Source of the DNA: DATLBY01 sp035526665
GTDB lineage: Bacteria > Acidobacteriota > Terriglobia > Bryobacterales > Bryobacteraceae
Assembly (NCBI GenBank): GCA_035526665.1
Contig: DATLBY010000010.1
Location: 1-13,295 of the forward strand
Direction of reading: 5' to 3'
Length of the DNA stretch: 13,295 nt
Shown: piece after piece, positions 1 to 7,189 of the stretch
Layout: every line of letters starts with the position of its first letter
Position numbering within the stretch: position 1 is the stretch's first letter
Made by a program: the position numbers and the translations under genes
Notes under the pieces: generated by a model
Databases searched by the model: none
Told to the model about the DNA's origin: nothing
What the model saw: only the letters and a program-made list of their open reading frames with translations

Positions 1-2195
1 CGAAAATCCGGGGTGACGCCATAGAGCACCGTAAATGGGGGCAGCGGACCGGACTGCGGAAAGCTGATTCCAAATTGGGTGAGGTCGCGCGCCTGAATCG
101 CCCGTGACGGCGTAGGGATTCCAATTATTCCTTGGTTGCGCAGGACGGTGAACACGTTGTTCGCCGCCGCCGGACCGGGAGTTAGAATGGACGTGAACGC
201 CTGCCCGATCTGGCGCCTGCCATCGATATTGTTGAGCGCAGTGGCGGTCCAGTCGATCTGGTAATAAATAGGCGAATAGTAAAGCCCGTAACCCCCTCGG
301 ATCACTGTTCCACGGCTATGCAGTGGGCTCCACGCAAACGATACCCGAGGAGCGAAGTTGGTTTTGCTGGTAGGAACGGGCGGCTTTCGTACATCGAGTT
401 CATAGCGCAGGCCAAGGTCCAGGCGCAGACTGGCGGAGACCTGCCAGCTATCCTGGATATACAAGCCGGCGGAAGGTTCCAGCGATGCTACCGTCGGATT
501 CCCGAAACCCTGCAGGTAGGTCTGAGCAAGTCCGAGATTGAAGGCCTGGAGCGAGTTGATGGTGAAGCTTGCCGGAAGGTTCGGGTCCAATAGCGCGCCG
601 GGCAAATCTCCGAAAGTAAAGCGCCCGCCGAAGAAGACTTCCGACTCGCTGTGGGTCCCGCGAAGCAGCGCCTGCCCGCCAAGCCTCGTAGTGTGACGGC
701 CGTGAAGCCGGGTCAGGCTGTCGCGCAGCTCAAAGCGGCGCTCGAAATTTCTGCTTGGAAGCAGGTAATCGTGATTAAAGATGCCGAACCCGGCGATCCT
801 GAGCTCGGGACCGTAAGGATCAAGCGAATCCAAGCTGAATTGGCGGTAGGCGCCCTGGAAGCGGGCTTCATTCACGACGTGCGGACTCGCCATATGAGTC
901 CAGCCAATCACCGTGGTGGGATCGAACTGGCGGAGGCGGTTGCCTCGTGTAGCTCCTACGAGCGCCTGGAGGTTTGCGTTGCTTTCATCTATGTGCGAAA
1001 AGTTATGACGAAGCAGGAAATAATTCCGGTCCCCGCGGTGATGATCAAACCGCGCGGAGAAACGCCATGCATCGGTATCGAAGGGGAACACGCCGCTGTT
1101 ACGGGCGAACAGGTCCCTGGTGTTCTGCGATAGCCGGAGCGCGCTCCTCAAACCCGCTGCCGCAGCCGCCGGAAGCACATTGATTACTGCCAGCTGATTC
1201 GGCGTGAGCTCGAAAATCGAAGGATTGGTGAGGATGGAAACGACTGAGGATTCGCGGCGGATCAACCCCTCAAATGCCAGGAAGAGGAACATCCTGTCTT
1301 TCCGTATAGGCCCGCTGAAGCTCCCGCCGAATTGATTGCGCTTGGAAGGCGGTTTGATGCGCACCAGGCGGGAGCCGTCAAAAATCCGAGCGAATGGATT
1401 GCCGGCGTCCAAGGCCTGGTTTCTCAGAAAGTCAAACACCGATCCATGCAGCTGGTTGGTGCCGCTCCGGGATACGATGTCGATCGCCCCTCCGCTGGCG
1501 CCCCCGAGTTCCGCCGAATAGTTGCTGCGGTGAATCTGAAACTCCTGCACCGCCTCCTGGGGCAATGTGGAACGCGCTCCACCTCCGCCGTCGTTCGCTT
1601 CGCTGCCGTCGATGGTGATGGTGTTTCCTCGGCCGTTCGACCCGCCGAAAGACAGGCCCGTATGCGGCGCCTGTTTGACGCGAAGGTCCGTATTATCGGC
1701 AATGGCCGTCGCATCCACCACTCCGGGGACCAGCAGCGCGAAGGTTAGATAGTCGCGGCGGTCGATCGGGAGATTTGCAATGGACTCCTGCAGAATGGTA
1801 GCCGATTGCTGTGTCTGCCCGGTGTCGATCAAGTCCTCTTCTCCGGTGATCAACACGGAATGCTGGGTGGTCCCCAGCCGGAGGCGTACATCCTGCGTGG
1901 TCGCCTCGCCGATGACAACACGAACGCCCTCTATGATTTCCGTCTGAAAAGCGGATTTTGTGACCTCTACGGCATATTGCCCGGGCGGCACCACGATAAA
2001 CGTATACTCGCCCTCGTTTCCCGAGACGGTTTGGAGCTTTAGGCCAATGGATGCTCGCGTGAGAGTGACGGCTGCGCCTGTCACCACAGCGCCGGACGGA
2101 TCGTACACCCTGCCGTGCAACTCGCCGGACGCCGTGTGTGACTGTGCCCCCAGATTGGCTGCGAGAGCCAATACCCAGGGAATACATTGGCGCAT
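1..2195 (-). CDS. TonB-dependent receptor, Oar-like, with N-terminal carboxypeptidase regulatory-like domain (partial, 3' end outside window)
   Basis: The frame reads without a stop from ATG 2195-2193 to base 1, about 731 codons, so the C-terminal part of the barrel lies outside the window. Residues 1-19 look like a signal peptide (MRQCIPWVLALAANLGAQS). Residues ~22-105 form a carboxypeptidase-regulatory-like beta-sandwich (GRVYDPSGAVVTGA, GEYTFIVVPPGQYAVEV). A plug-like region follows at ~110-270, with LPIDRRDY near 141, TIDGSEANDGGGG near 193 and QEFQIHRSNYSAELG near 217. The barrel starts around NQFGGSFSGPIRKDR at ~287-300 and includes LYIQDSW and LDLGLRYE strands further on. This architecture is typical of the very large Oar/TonB receptors expanded in Acidobacteria, outer-membrane proteins usually tied to uptake of large substrates; the substrate cannot be read from sequence. 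An in-frame GTG at 2213 is an alternative start, with GGAG only 3 nt upstream of it; ATG 2195 gives the better signal peptide. It lies 64 bp downstream of a same-strand membrane protein gene. Confidence 0.9.
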   Translation of the reverse strand, partial: MRQCIPWVLALAANLGAQSHTASGELHGRVYDPSGAVVTGAAVTLTRASIGLKLQTVSGNEGEYTFIVVPPGQYAVEVTKSAFQTEIIEGVRVVIGEATTQDVRLRLGTTQHSVLITGEEDLIDTGQTQQSATILQESIANLPIDRRDYLTFALLVPGVVDATAIADNTDLRVKQAPHTGLSFGGSNGRGNTITIDGSEANDGGGGARSTLPQEAVQEFQIHRSNYSAELGGASGGAIDIVSRSGTNQLHGSVFDFLRNQALDAGNPFARIFDGSRLVRIKPPSKRNQFGGSFSGPIRKDRMFLFLAFEGLIRRESSVVSILTNPSIFELTPNQLAVINVLPAAAAAGLRSALRLSQNTRDLFARNSGVFPFDTDAWRFSARFDHHRGDRNYFLLRHNFSHIDESNANLQALVGATRGNRLRQFDPTTVIGWTHMASPHVVNEARFQGAYRQFSLDSLDPYGPELRIAGFGIFNHDYLLPSRNFERRFELRDSLTRLHGRHTTRLGGQALLRGTHSESEVFFGGRFTFGDLPGALLDPNLPASFTINSLQAFNLGLAQTYLQGFGNPTVASLEPSAGLYIQDSWQVSASLRLDLGLRYELDVRKPPVPTSKTNFAPRVSFAWSPLHSRGTVIRGGYGLYYSPIYYQIDWTATALNNIDGRRQIGQAFTSILTPGPAAANNVFTVLRNQGIIGIPTPSRAIQARDLTQFGISFPQSGPLPPFTVLYGVTPDF

Positions 2196-2226
2196 GAACG
2201 AGAACGGTAACACCGACTCCAGAGCA

Positions 2227-2244
2227 AGTCAAGTAATGATTACT
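2227..2244 (-). promoter_or_regulatory. Palindrome AGTAATGATTACT with adjoining -35-like TTGACT, upstream of the receptor gene
   Basis: Bases 2232-2244 form a perfect 13-bp palindrome with a one-base centre, AT-rich in a GC-rich setting and 37-49 bp upstream of the receptor ATG. On the minus strand it runs into TTGACT (2232-2227), five of six matches to a sigma70 -35 box. The hexamer 17 bp further on is TACCGT (2209-2204), a poor -10. An operator overlapping a promoter is an inference; no regulator gene is adjacent. Confidence 0.3.
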
Positions 2245-2259
2245 GCAAGATAGCGGACT

Positions 2260-4038
2260 TTAGCGGGCAGCAGTCCGGAGAGGAACAGGAGCCCACTTTT
2301 CTGGATACTGGGTTACAGTACTGGGCTCCAGGTTGGGATCTACCACCCAAATACGGCGATTTGCGAAGTAGGAGCGGAGCTTTTCATTCTGCTCGGGGCC
2401 AAGGTCGCGCGCCCATACGATTTTCGCGCCATCAATGTCGGCCCCGTTGTAAACCCACTGGAACAGATTCATCTCGTCTAGTTTGGTTTTGACGAAAACC
2501 AAGTGCGTTCCGGGAGTCTGTTGCAGCAGGCTGGTGATGCGGGCCTTATTGTAGTTTCCCTGCACTTTGCAGCACCAGGATTGATAATTGACGAACTGCG
2601 TATACGGCAAGCCGGCGGTCTGCGCTGTGATGCGGAGCCCGAGCACCAGCAGCATCACCAGCGGAGCAGCGCGCCTGAGAAATATACCCATATGGATGTG
2701 GTACTTGGGTCGCAGGCATAACTCACGGCAGCAGGCAACGATGAGCGCGACCAGGCAGGCGGCGGCCGGGGCTAAATAATGCGGCGAGCTGGCCCCCTCC
2801 AGCGAGACCGCCAAGAGAGCCGCTCCGGCGCCAAATATCAACGGACAGTAGCGCGGCGTCCTCCAGACCCCGGGAAAGCCCAGCAGCGTGAGACTCAGAA
2901 AAGGGCCCAGGTAGAAGCGCCAGTACTCTTCCACGCGCAAGGTGCTGTAGCCCAGGAAGTGTGCCGGACCATCCACTTTTTCGTGCTCCGCGAGCTCGTA
3001 ATCGTAATAGCGCTGCAGCTCGACATGGCGTAAGACAACAGGCTTCGGAGAGACCCAGGCCAGGGCCATGGGCCAACCATACGTTTGCTGGCTGATTGCA
3101 TAGGCGGTCACAAACGGACTTCCAGTCACCCGGGAGAAGTAGAACCCGAGACCTGCAGCCGTGATTGCGACCAGCAGGATAATGGGCGCGGCGAGTTTCA
3201 TCAGGTTATGCAGGCAGGGCCGGATTCGCCGCTCGGCGAGCAGGCACACCAGCGTGGCCCCGGCAAAGAAGGCGCCTTCAAAGGGCCGCGTCAGCAGCAG
3301 CAAGCAGCACCCGCAGCCGAAGAGGAGCGAATATTTGAGCCGCACCTTTTGGCGCAGCCGCGGATACGCGCCCGCGATGAGCGCTCCGCCGATGGCCGCC
3401 AGAAATCCTCCGTGATGGCCGTTGATCCAGTAGCTTGCCAGTCCGAATCGAAGAATCGCCAGTAGAGTTCCGAAGGCGGCCCAGCGCGTGGTGAACCAGC
3501 CTCGAAGCATCCAGAAGAGTGCCGCGGAAAATGCGCCGCTGAGAGCCAGCACGCCAACCCACGGATTACCTGTCAGCCAAATGGCGGCAGCCAGCACCAT
3601 TGCATGTCCCGGAAAATAGTTCGACACATAGCTGGGCCGCTGGATGATGTGGAGGCTTTCAAAGTGCATCCAAAAAGGATGCGTCGGATTTGCGAGTCTG
3701 CCGTGCAGCAGAGTGTCGGCCAGAAGAAGGTGGCTGAACTCGTCGGTTACCACAGGTTTGGGCGCCGGCAGCACGGGTAGCAGCAAAAGCCTGAGGGCGA
3801 TGGCAGCGACTGCAAATGACAGCAGCGGCAACCAGCGGCGGCGGCGGAACCGGAGGAGCAGGGCCTCAAATCGGCCTACCACGGCCAGTGCGGGAAGCGC
3901 CCCGCGGGCAGCAAGCCAAAAGACCACTCCGGCCAGCAGGAGTTCGAGGACATTAAAGTCCTGAATGAAGCCGAAGTAGATGCCGGACAGAAACATAACG
4001 GCGGTCTCCAGTATCCGGCTGATTACGCTCACCATCAT
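2260..4038 (-). CDS. Polytopic membrane protein, probable GT-C type glycosyltransferase
   Basis: 592 residues with about 10-12 hydrophobic segments, two of them before residue 60 and most between ~70 and ~470, then a C-terminal soluble tail of roughly 110 residues (~480-592). The loop after the hydrophobic segment at ~72-92 carries an acidic pair, Asp99-Glu100 in PVVTDEFSHLLLAD. That is the position of the catalytic or metal-binding D/E motif in the first extracytoplasmic loop of GT-C enzymes such as PMT and ArnT. A further loop reads SNYFPGHAMVLAA, resembling the 'PPG.' loop of those families. By family knowledge such proteins move a sugar from a polyprenyl-phosphate donor to an acceptor on the outer face of the inner membrane; donor and acceptor are unknown here. 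AGGA lies 3 nt before ATG 4038 and 6 nt before ATG 4035, so the second ATG may be the true start. Divergent from the VWFA gene. Some homologues are likely annotated only as hypothetical. Confidence 0.75.
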   Translation of the reverse strand: MMVSVISRILETAVMFLSGIYFGFIQDFNVLELLLAGVVFWLAARGALPALAVVGRFEALLLRFRRRRWLPLLSFAVAAIALRLLLLPVLPAPKPVVTDEFSHLLLADTLLHGRLANPTHPFWMHFESLHIIQRPSYVSNYFPGHAMVLAAAIWLTGNPWVGVLALSGAFSAALFWMLRGWFTTRWAAFGTLLAILRFGLASYWINGHHGGFLAAIGGALIAGAYPRLRQKVRLKYSLLFGCGCCLLLLTRPFEGAFFAGATLVCLLAERRIRPCLHNLMKLAAPIILLVAITAAGLGFYFSRVTGSPFVTAYAISQQTYGWPMALAWVSPKPVVLRHVELQRYYDYELAEHEKVDGPAHFLGYSTLRVEEYWRFYLGPFLSLTLLGFPGVWRTPRYCPLIFGAGAALLAVSLEGASSPHYLAPAAACLVALIVACCRELCLRPKYHIHMGIFLRRAAPLVMLLVLGLRITAQTAGLPYTQFVNYQSWCCKVQGNYNKARITSLLQQTPGTHLVFVKTKLDEMNLFQWVYNGADIDGAKIVWARDLGPEQNEKLRSYFANRRIWVVDPNLEPSTVTQYPEKWAPVPLRTAAR

Positions 4039-4111
4039 TCTTCCTGGAGATCGGCGTTTTAGCGCCTGAACTGTATGAAATCAAACTCGGAAAGGCGCCG
4101 AAGGGAATTTC

Positions 4112-4155
4112 CTGGCAGGCAACGCGGATGTCTCCTACAATGAGGACACAAGGAG
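4112..4155 (+). promoter_or_regulatory. Candidate sigma70-type promoter and RBS for the VWFA-like gene
   Basis: In the 124-bp divergent gap (4039-4162) there is a -10-like TACAAT at 4136-4141 (five of six matches), preceded after 18 bp by CTGGCA at 4112-4117 (four of six matches to TTGACA). A strong ribosome binding site AGGAG at 4151-4155 sits 7 nt before the GTG start at 4163. This would give a very short leader. The box matches are by eye only. Confidence 0.4.
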
Positions 4156-4162
4156 CTTCCGG

Positions 4163-5839
4163 GTGAAAATTTCCTCGTCAGGCGCGGCGATGGTAGTCCT
4201 GTCGGCGTCCTTCACTTTCGCGCAATCTCCGGCTCCTTCGGGGCAACCGGCACAGCCTCCAGCGCCGGTTTTCCGCTCGACAACACGCCTCATCCAGCTG
4301 AATGTAGTGGTGCAAAACCGGAAGGGAGAGCCTGTCTCCGATCTTAGAAAAGAAGACTTCACCGTTTTTGAGAATAAAAAGCCGCAGCAGATTGCCGTAT
4401 TCTCGATGGACTCCACGGCGAAGCGAATCGCTTCGGAGTCTAAGCTTCCACAGAACATTTTTTCGAACCGGCTGGCGGCCCGGACGGGCGTCCCGGGCAG
4501 TGTGACCGTCCTGCTGATCGATTCGCTGAATACCCGGTGGCAGGATCAGGTGTATGCGAAGCAGCAGGTACGGCAGTTTCTGCAGCAGATTCAGCCGGGG
4601 GATCATATCGCGGTCTACTCGCTTGGGCGCGGGCTCAAAATTTTGCACGACTACACAACGGATGCCAGCACGCTACTCCAGAAGCTGGCAAAGTTCCAAG
4701 GAGAGAATCTTCCCGACCTGGCGGCCTCCGAGCGGCCTTCCGATTCCGGCACTACCGGGGATGTGCTGGGTCTCGCCTCATTAGGCGAGAGCTCCGCCGC
4801 AGCCGATTTCTACACCGCCAATCGTGTGGTCAACACCCTGAAGGCTCTGGAAGCCATTGCGGCTCATCTCGCCGGCATTCCCGGGCGCAAGAACCTGATC
4901 TGGTTGTCCGGCGGTTTTCCGCTGAACATTGGATTTGACGAGATTCCCGAGCCCGGCAAAGTGAGCGAGAAACGCAGCTTCAGTGACGAAATGGATACTG
5001 CCATACGCGCCCTGAACAACGCCAATCTGGCCGTGTATCCGGTGGATGCACGCGGCCTCATTACTCTTTCTGAGTTTTCCGCCGACAACCCCAGCACCGC
5101 CGGCGCCCAACCGCAGCCCTCGTTAAAGCCAACCGTGGAAAACCTGGACACGATGGAAGAGCTTGCGAGCCGGACCGGCGGACGCGCCTCCTACAACAGC
5201 AACGACCTGAAGAACGCCATCCGCCGCGCCATGGAGGATTCCCGAGTCAGCTACACGATTGGATTTTATTCGGCGGATCCAACCCCGGATAACAAGTTCC
5301 GTGAATTGAAAGTAAAGGTGGACCGCCCCGGCGTCAGCATCCGCCATCGAAAGGGCTACTTCGCCCTGCGGGACGTCAAGCAGGATGACAAAACTCGCCA
5401 AAAAGAGGTTCGGAATGCGGTCTGGAGCCCGCTGGATTCAACCGCCGTCGGCATGAATGCGCGCGTAGACCTCTTCGATGTTCCCAAGCCCGATACGGTC
5501 CATGTTTATACCCAGATTGATCCAGCCAATGTGACGCTGACCGAGCACGGCGGCCGCTGGTTGGGGAAGCTGGATATCGTCTTCGTGCAAAAAGATGCCC
5601 AAGGGCATGAATATGCCGGTATCGCCGATTCCCTGAACCTGAACGTGACGCGGGACAATTACGCGAAAATACTGAAAAACGGAATCATCTACAGCCGGAG
5701 CTTCAGCCGGCAGCCGCAGGCAAGCACGCTGCGGATCGTGGTCCGGGACGCAGGCTCCGGATCTACCGGCTCACTGAGCGTCCCCTTCCTCAATGTGGCG
5801 AAAATCATGCTGCCTCCCGCTCCCGAGCGTCCGCGCTGA
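4163..5839 (+). CDS. Secreted VWFA-related Acidobacterial domain protein
   Basis: 558 residues. The GTG start is fixed by AGGAG 7 nt upstream. Residues 1-20 form a signal peptide with likely cleavage at FTFA|QS, followed by a Pro/Ala/Gln-rich linker. Residues ~34-75 contain a beta-sandwich segment (LIQLNVVVQNRKGEPVSDL, DFTVFENKKPQQI) typical of this family. The von Willebrand A-like fold spans ~115-360: VTVLLIDSLNT with Asp120, QIQPGDHIAVYSLGRGL, IPGRKNLIWLSGGFPL and LASRTGGRASYNSNDL. It closes with YTIGFYSADPTPDNKFRELKVKVDR and HRKGYFA. The remaining ~160 residues form a C-terminal beta-rich domain of unknown role. The metal-site motif reads D-S-L-N-T rather than canonical DxSxS, so metal binding may be altered. 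This matches the 'VWFA-related Acidobacterial domain' proteins, abundant in that phylum and of unknown function, presumably extracytoplasmic and protein-binding. It runs convergently into the ATPase gene with a 10-bp gap and no convincing terminator. Confidence 0.88.
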   Translation: MKISSSGAAMVVLSASFTFAQSPAPSGQPAQPPAPVFRSTTRLIQLNVVVQNRKGEPVSDLRKEDFTVFENKKPQQIAVFSMDSTAKRIASESKLPQNIFSNRLAARTGVPGSVTVLLIDSLNTRWQDQVYAKQQVRQFLQQIQPGDHIAVYSLGRGLKILHDYTTDASTLLQKLAKFQGENLPDLAASERPSDSGTTGDVLGLASLGESSAAADFYTANRVVNTLKALEAIAAHLAGIPGRKNLIWLSGGFPLNIGFDEIPEPGKVSEKRSFSDEMDTAIRALNNANLAVYPVDARGLITLSEFSADNPSTAGAQPQPSLKPTVENLDTMEELASRTGGRASYNSNDLKNAIRRAMEDSRVSYTIGFYSADPTPDNKFRELKVKVDRPGVSIRHRKGYFALRDVKQDDKTRQKEVRNAVWSPLDSTAVGMNARVDLFDVPKPDTVHVYTQIDPANVTLTEHGGRWLGKLDIVFVQKDAQGHEYAGIADSLNLNVTRDNYAKILKNGIIYSRSFSRQPQASTLRIVVRDAGSGSTGSLSVPFLNVAKIMLPPAPERPR

Positions 5840-5849
5840 GTCAGGGCAT

Positions 5850-6446
5850 TCACTGGATGGTGCTGGCGCCTTCGGTGCCTAGTTCTGCATCCACGTTGCG
5901 GTTGATGTGATTGTCCAGATTGATCACATACGTTTCCTTCGCCTCAATCAGGATGGGCGAATGGGTGGCGCAGATAATACGGAACTTTTTCTGATCCACC
6001 AACTCCAGCAGCATCTTGAGAATGCGGCGCTGATTGGAAACTGAAAGAGCCATCTCCGGCTCATCCAGCAGCAGAATAGTGCCGTCGGGAAGGCTGGGAA
6101 AATTCTCTTTGAACATGGACAGCATCACCTGGCCGTGGCTGGCCATCTGCAGGAACTCTTTCATCTGCGGCTGATCCTTAAAAAATTCCAACTGGGTCCG
6201 CGGATTATGCTGCTCGGCATCGAACAGAAATACCTTCTGGATCTCCACAGCTCCGCGATCCAGGCGATAGACATAATTCTCCACCTGTTCGCCGCGCAGG
6301 GCGTAATAGAGGGAATGCAGGAGCGTGGATTTGCCGGACCCGTTCTCGCCTTGCAGCATGATGAGTGGGTGGGACAGGTCCACGATCATGGGCATGTGGA
6401 AGTTCAGGTTGGTGAAAACAGGGTGAGCCAGTATTTTGAGGAACAT
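5850..6446 (-). CDS. Stand-alone ABC/AAA-type ATPase (AAA_21-like, COG3910-like predicted ATPase)
   Basis: 198 residues that consist of little more than an ABC-type nucleotide-binding domain. Walker A is GENGSGKST at 33-41, a degenerate signature loop is ASHGQ at 102-106, Walker B is TILLLDEPE at 123-131 with catalytic Glu129, and the H-switch is ATHSPIL with His162. The order and spacing match small single-domain predicted ATPases that resemble the head of SMC/Rad50 or OLD proteins without coiled coil or nuclease. There are no membrane segments, so it is probably cytosolic. The partner and substrate are not identifiable. The ATG start at 6446 has GGAG 9 nt upstream. It is divergent from the small protein gene at 6515 and convergent with the VWFA gene. 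The aligned motifs make ATP binding and hydrolysis likely; any role in DNA, defence or transport would be guesswork. Confidence 0.85.
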   Translation of the reverse strand: MFLKILAHPVFTNLNFHMPMIVDLSHPLIMLQGENGSGKSTLLHSLYYALRGEQVENYVYRLDRGAVEIQKVFLFDAEQHNPRTQLEFFKDQPQMKEFLQMASHGQVMLSMFKENFPSLPDGTILLLDEPEMALSVSNQRRILKMLLELVDQKKFRIICATHSPILIEAKETYVINLDNHINRNVDAELGTEGASTIQ

Positions 6447-6514
6447 GGGGCGAATCTCCAGTGTACGATGTATTTGCTTTCACACCCCCGCGCCTGCCGT
6501 CGATAAGGTGCTTG

Positions 6515-6811
6515 ATGGCGGAAGCTGAGAGCGCGGAAACGATCCTGATTCGTTTCAATCGTCTGATGGAATGCCTGGTGGAGGGCTGTTTCGAAAGAAC
6601 TTGTTTCCAGCCCTGGGAAGTGGCGCTCCTGTTGGATATTGAAAGCTGCACCATACAGCAGAGGACGCAAAAGCGGCTGCTGCTGCGATACAGAAAAGCG
6701 GTGAATAAGCAGCTTGAGAACGGCGCGACCAGACCCCTACGGCTTTCCGAATACCTGAGCCGGCGGCGTGCGCGGACCGTCGTAACCTCGCCTGTTCTTC
6801 GCGCGGGATGA
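6515..6811 (+). CDS. Small conserved-looking helical protein of unknown function
   Basis: 98 residues from ATG 6515, chosen because AAGG ends 6 nt upstream. The frame is open further up to a GTG at 6461, but that extension lacks an RBS and reads as non-coding. The protein is mostly charged amphipathic helix, with the core FNRLMECLVEGC, PWEVALLLDIESC, LLLRYRKAVNKQLE and LRLSEYLSRRR, so it is basic toward the end. There is no signal peptide or membrane segment. Three Cys (in ECL, EGC and ERTC) sit close together in the first third and one more is in DIESC; the spacing does not match a metal-site motif I know. I recall similar short proteins in Acidobacteria but cannot name a family. It precedes the YggX gene by 42 bp on the same strand, so the two may share a transcript. 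Confidence 0.65.
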   Translation: MAEAESAETILIRFNRLMECLVEGCFERTCFQPWEVALLLDIESCTIQQRTQKRLLLRYRKAVNKQLENGATRPLRLSEYLSRRRARTVVTSPVLRAG

Positions 6812-6853
6812 TATCCTGAAGCTGTAGCGGTACGCAAAAGCCGGAGAAGACTA

Positions 6854-7183
6854 ATGAGTTGTGGCAGCAGCGGCATTCCGATGAGCCCCCCGGAGCCCAC
6901 GGGCGGCCGGATGGTGATGTGTGTAAAGTTCCAAAAGGAAATGCCGGGTCTCGAGGAACCGCCCTTCGACGGACATCCTCTGGGGCAGAAGATTTACGAA
7001 AATGTCTCGAAAGAAGCCTGGAAAATGTGGCTGGAGCAAATGAAGATGATCATGAACGAATATCGTCTCAACCTCGGCACTCCGGATGCCCAGGAATTTC
7101 TGCTCAAGCAGATGGACGACTACTTTTTTGGCGAAGGCGCTGCCCTGCCCCCGGGCTTCGTTCCTCCCAAATCGAAAAGCTAA
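6854..7183 (+). CDS. yggX: Fe(2+)-trafficking / oxidative damage protection protein, YggX family
   Basis: 109 residues. The core from Met20 or Met22 aligns with E. coli YggX: MCVKFQKEMPGLEEPPF against FCTFLQRE..., LGQKIYENVSKEAWKMWLEQ against LGKRIYNEISKEAWAQWQ, then MIMNEYRLNL and a helix ending QMDDYFFGE. Cys23 falls at the position of the conserved YggX cysteine near its N-terminus. In enterobacteria YggX is a small cytosolic protein linked to iron trafficking and protection of Fe-S enzymes from oxidative damage; the same general role is inferred here. The start at 6854 is supported by GGAG 7 nt upstream, which leaves a 19-21 residue N-terminal extension (MSCGSSGIPMSPPEPTGGR) absent from the E. 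coli protein. Internal ATGs at 6881, 6911 and 6917 lack an equally good RBS. The stop codon overlaps that of the convergent ATP-grasp gene. Confidence 0.88.
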   Translation: MSCGSSGIPMSPPEPTGGRMVMCVKFQKEMPGLEEPPFDGHPLGQKIYENVSKEAWKMWLEQMKMIMNEYRLNLGTPDAQEFLLKQMDDYFFGEGAALPPGFVPPKSKS

Positions 7184-7189
7184 TTAGCT
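7178..7189. other. 12-bp perfect palindrome holding two interlocking stop codons
   Basis: AGCTAATTAGCT reads identically on both strands. It contains the TAA of yggX (7181-7183, plus) and the TAG of the ATP-grasp gene (7182-7180, minus), so the two coding regions overlap tail to tail by 4 bases. Flanking GAA and TTC could lengthen the stem across one mismatch, but no U-tract follows on either strand, so a standard intrinsic terminator is not indicated. Confidence 0.6.

Noticed and set aside
318..2253. Several plus-strand and out-of-frame minus-strand open frames
   Set aside because: One minus-strand frame reads without interruption from 2195 to 1 with signal peptide, plug and barrel motifs of a TonB-dependent receptor, so the others are shadows.
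4053..4066. GGCG...CGCC inverted repeat in the divergent gap
   Set aside because: The arms are only 4 bp, which is expected by chance in this base composition.
5855..5880. Short GC hairpin GGCGCC-TTC-GGTGCC as terminator between the convergent VWFA and ATPase genes
   Set aside because: It lies inside the ATPase coding end, needs a G-U pair, and no T-tract follows on either strand.
6205..6900. Minus-strand open frame of 231 codons spanning the gap between the small ATPase and yggX
   Set aside because: It overlaps the ATPase frame, the 98-residue gene and the yggX start out of frame, and its translation is Arg/Ser-rich without a recognisable domain.
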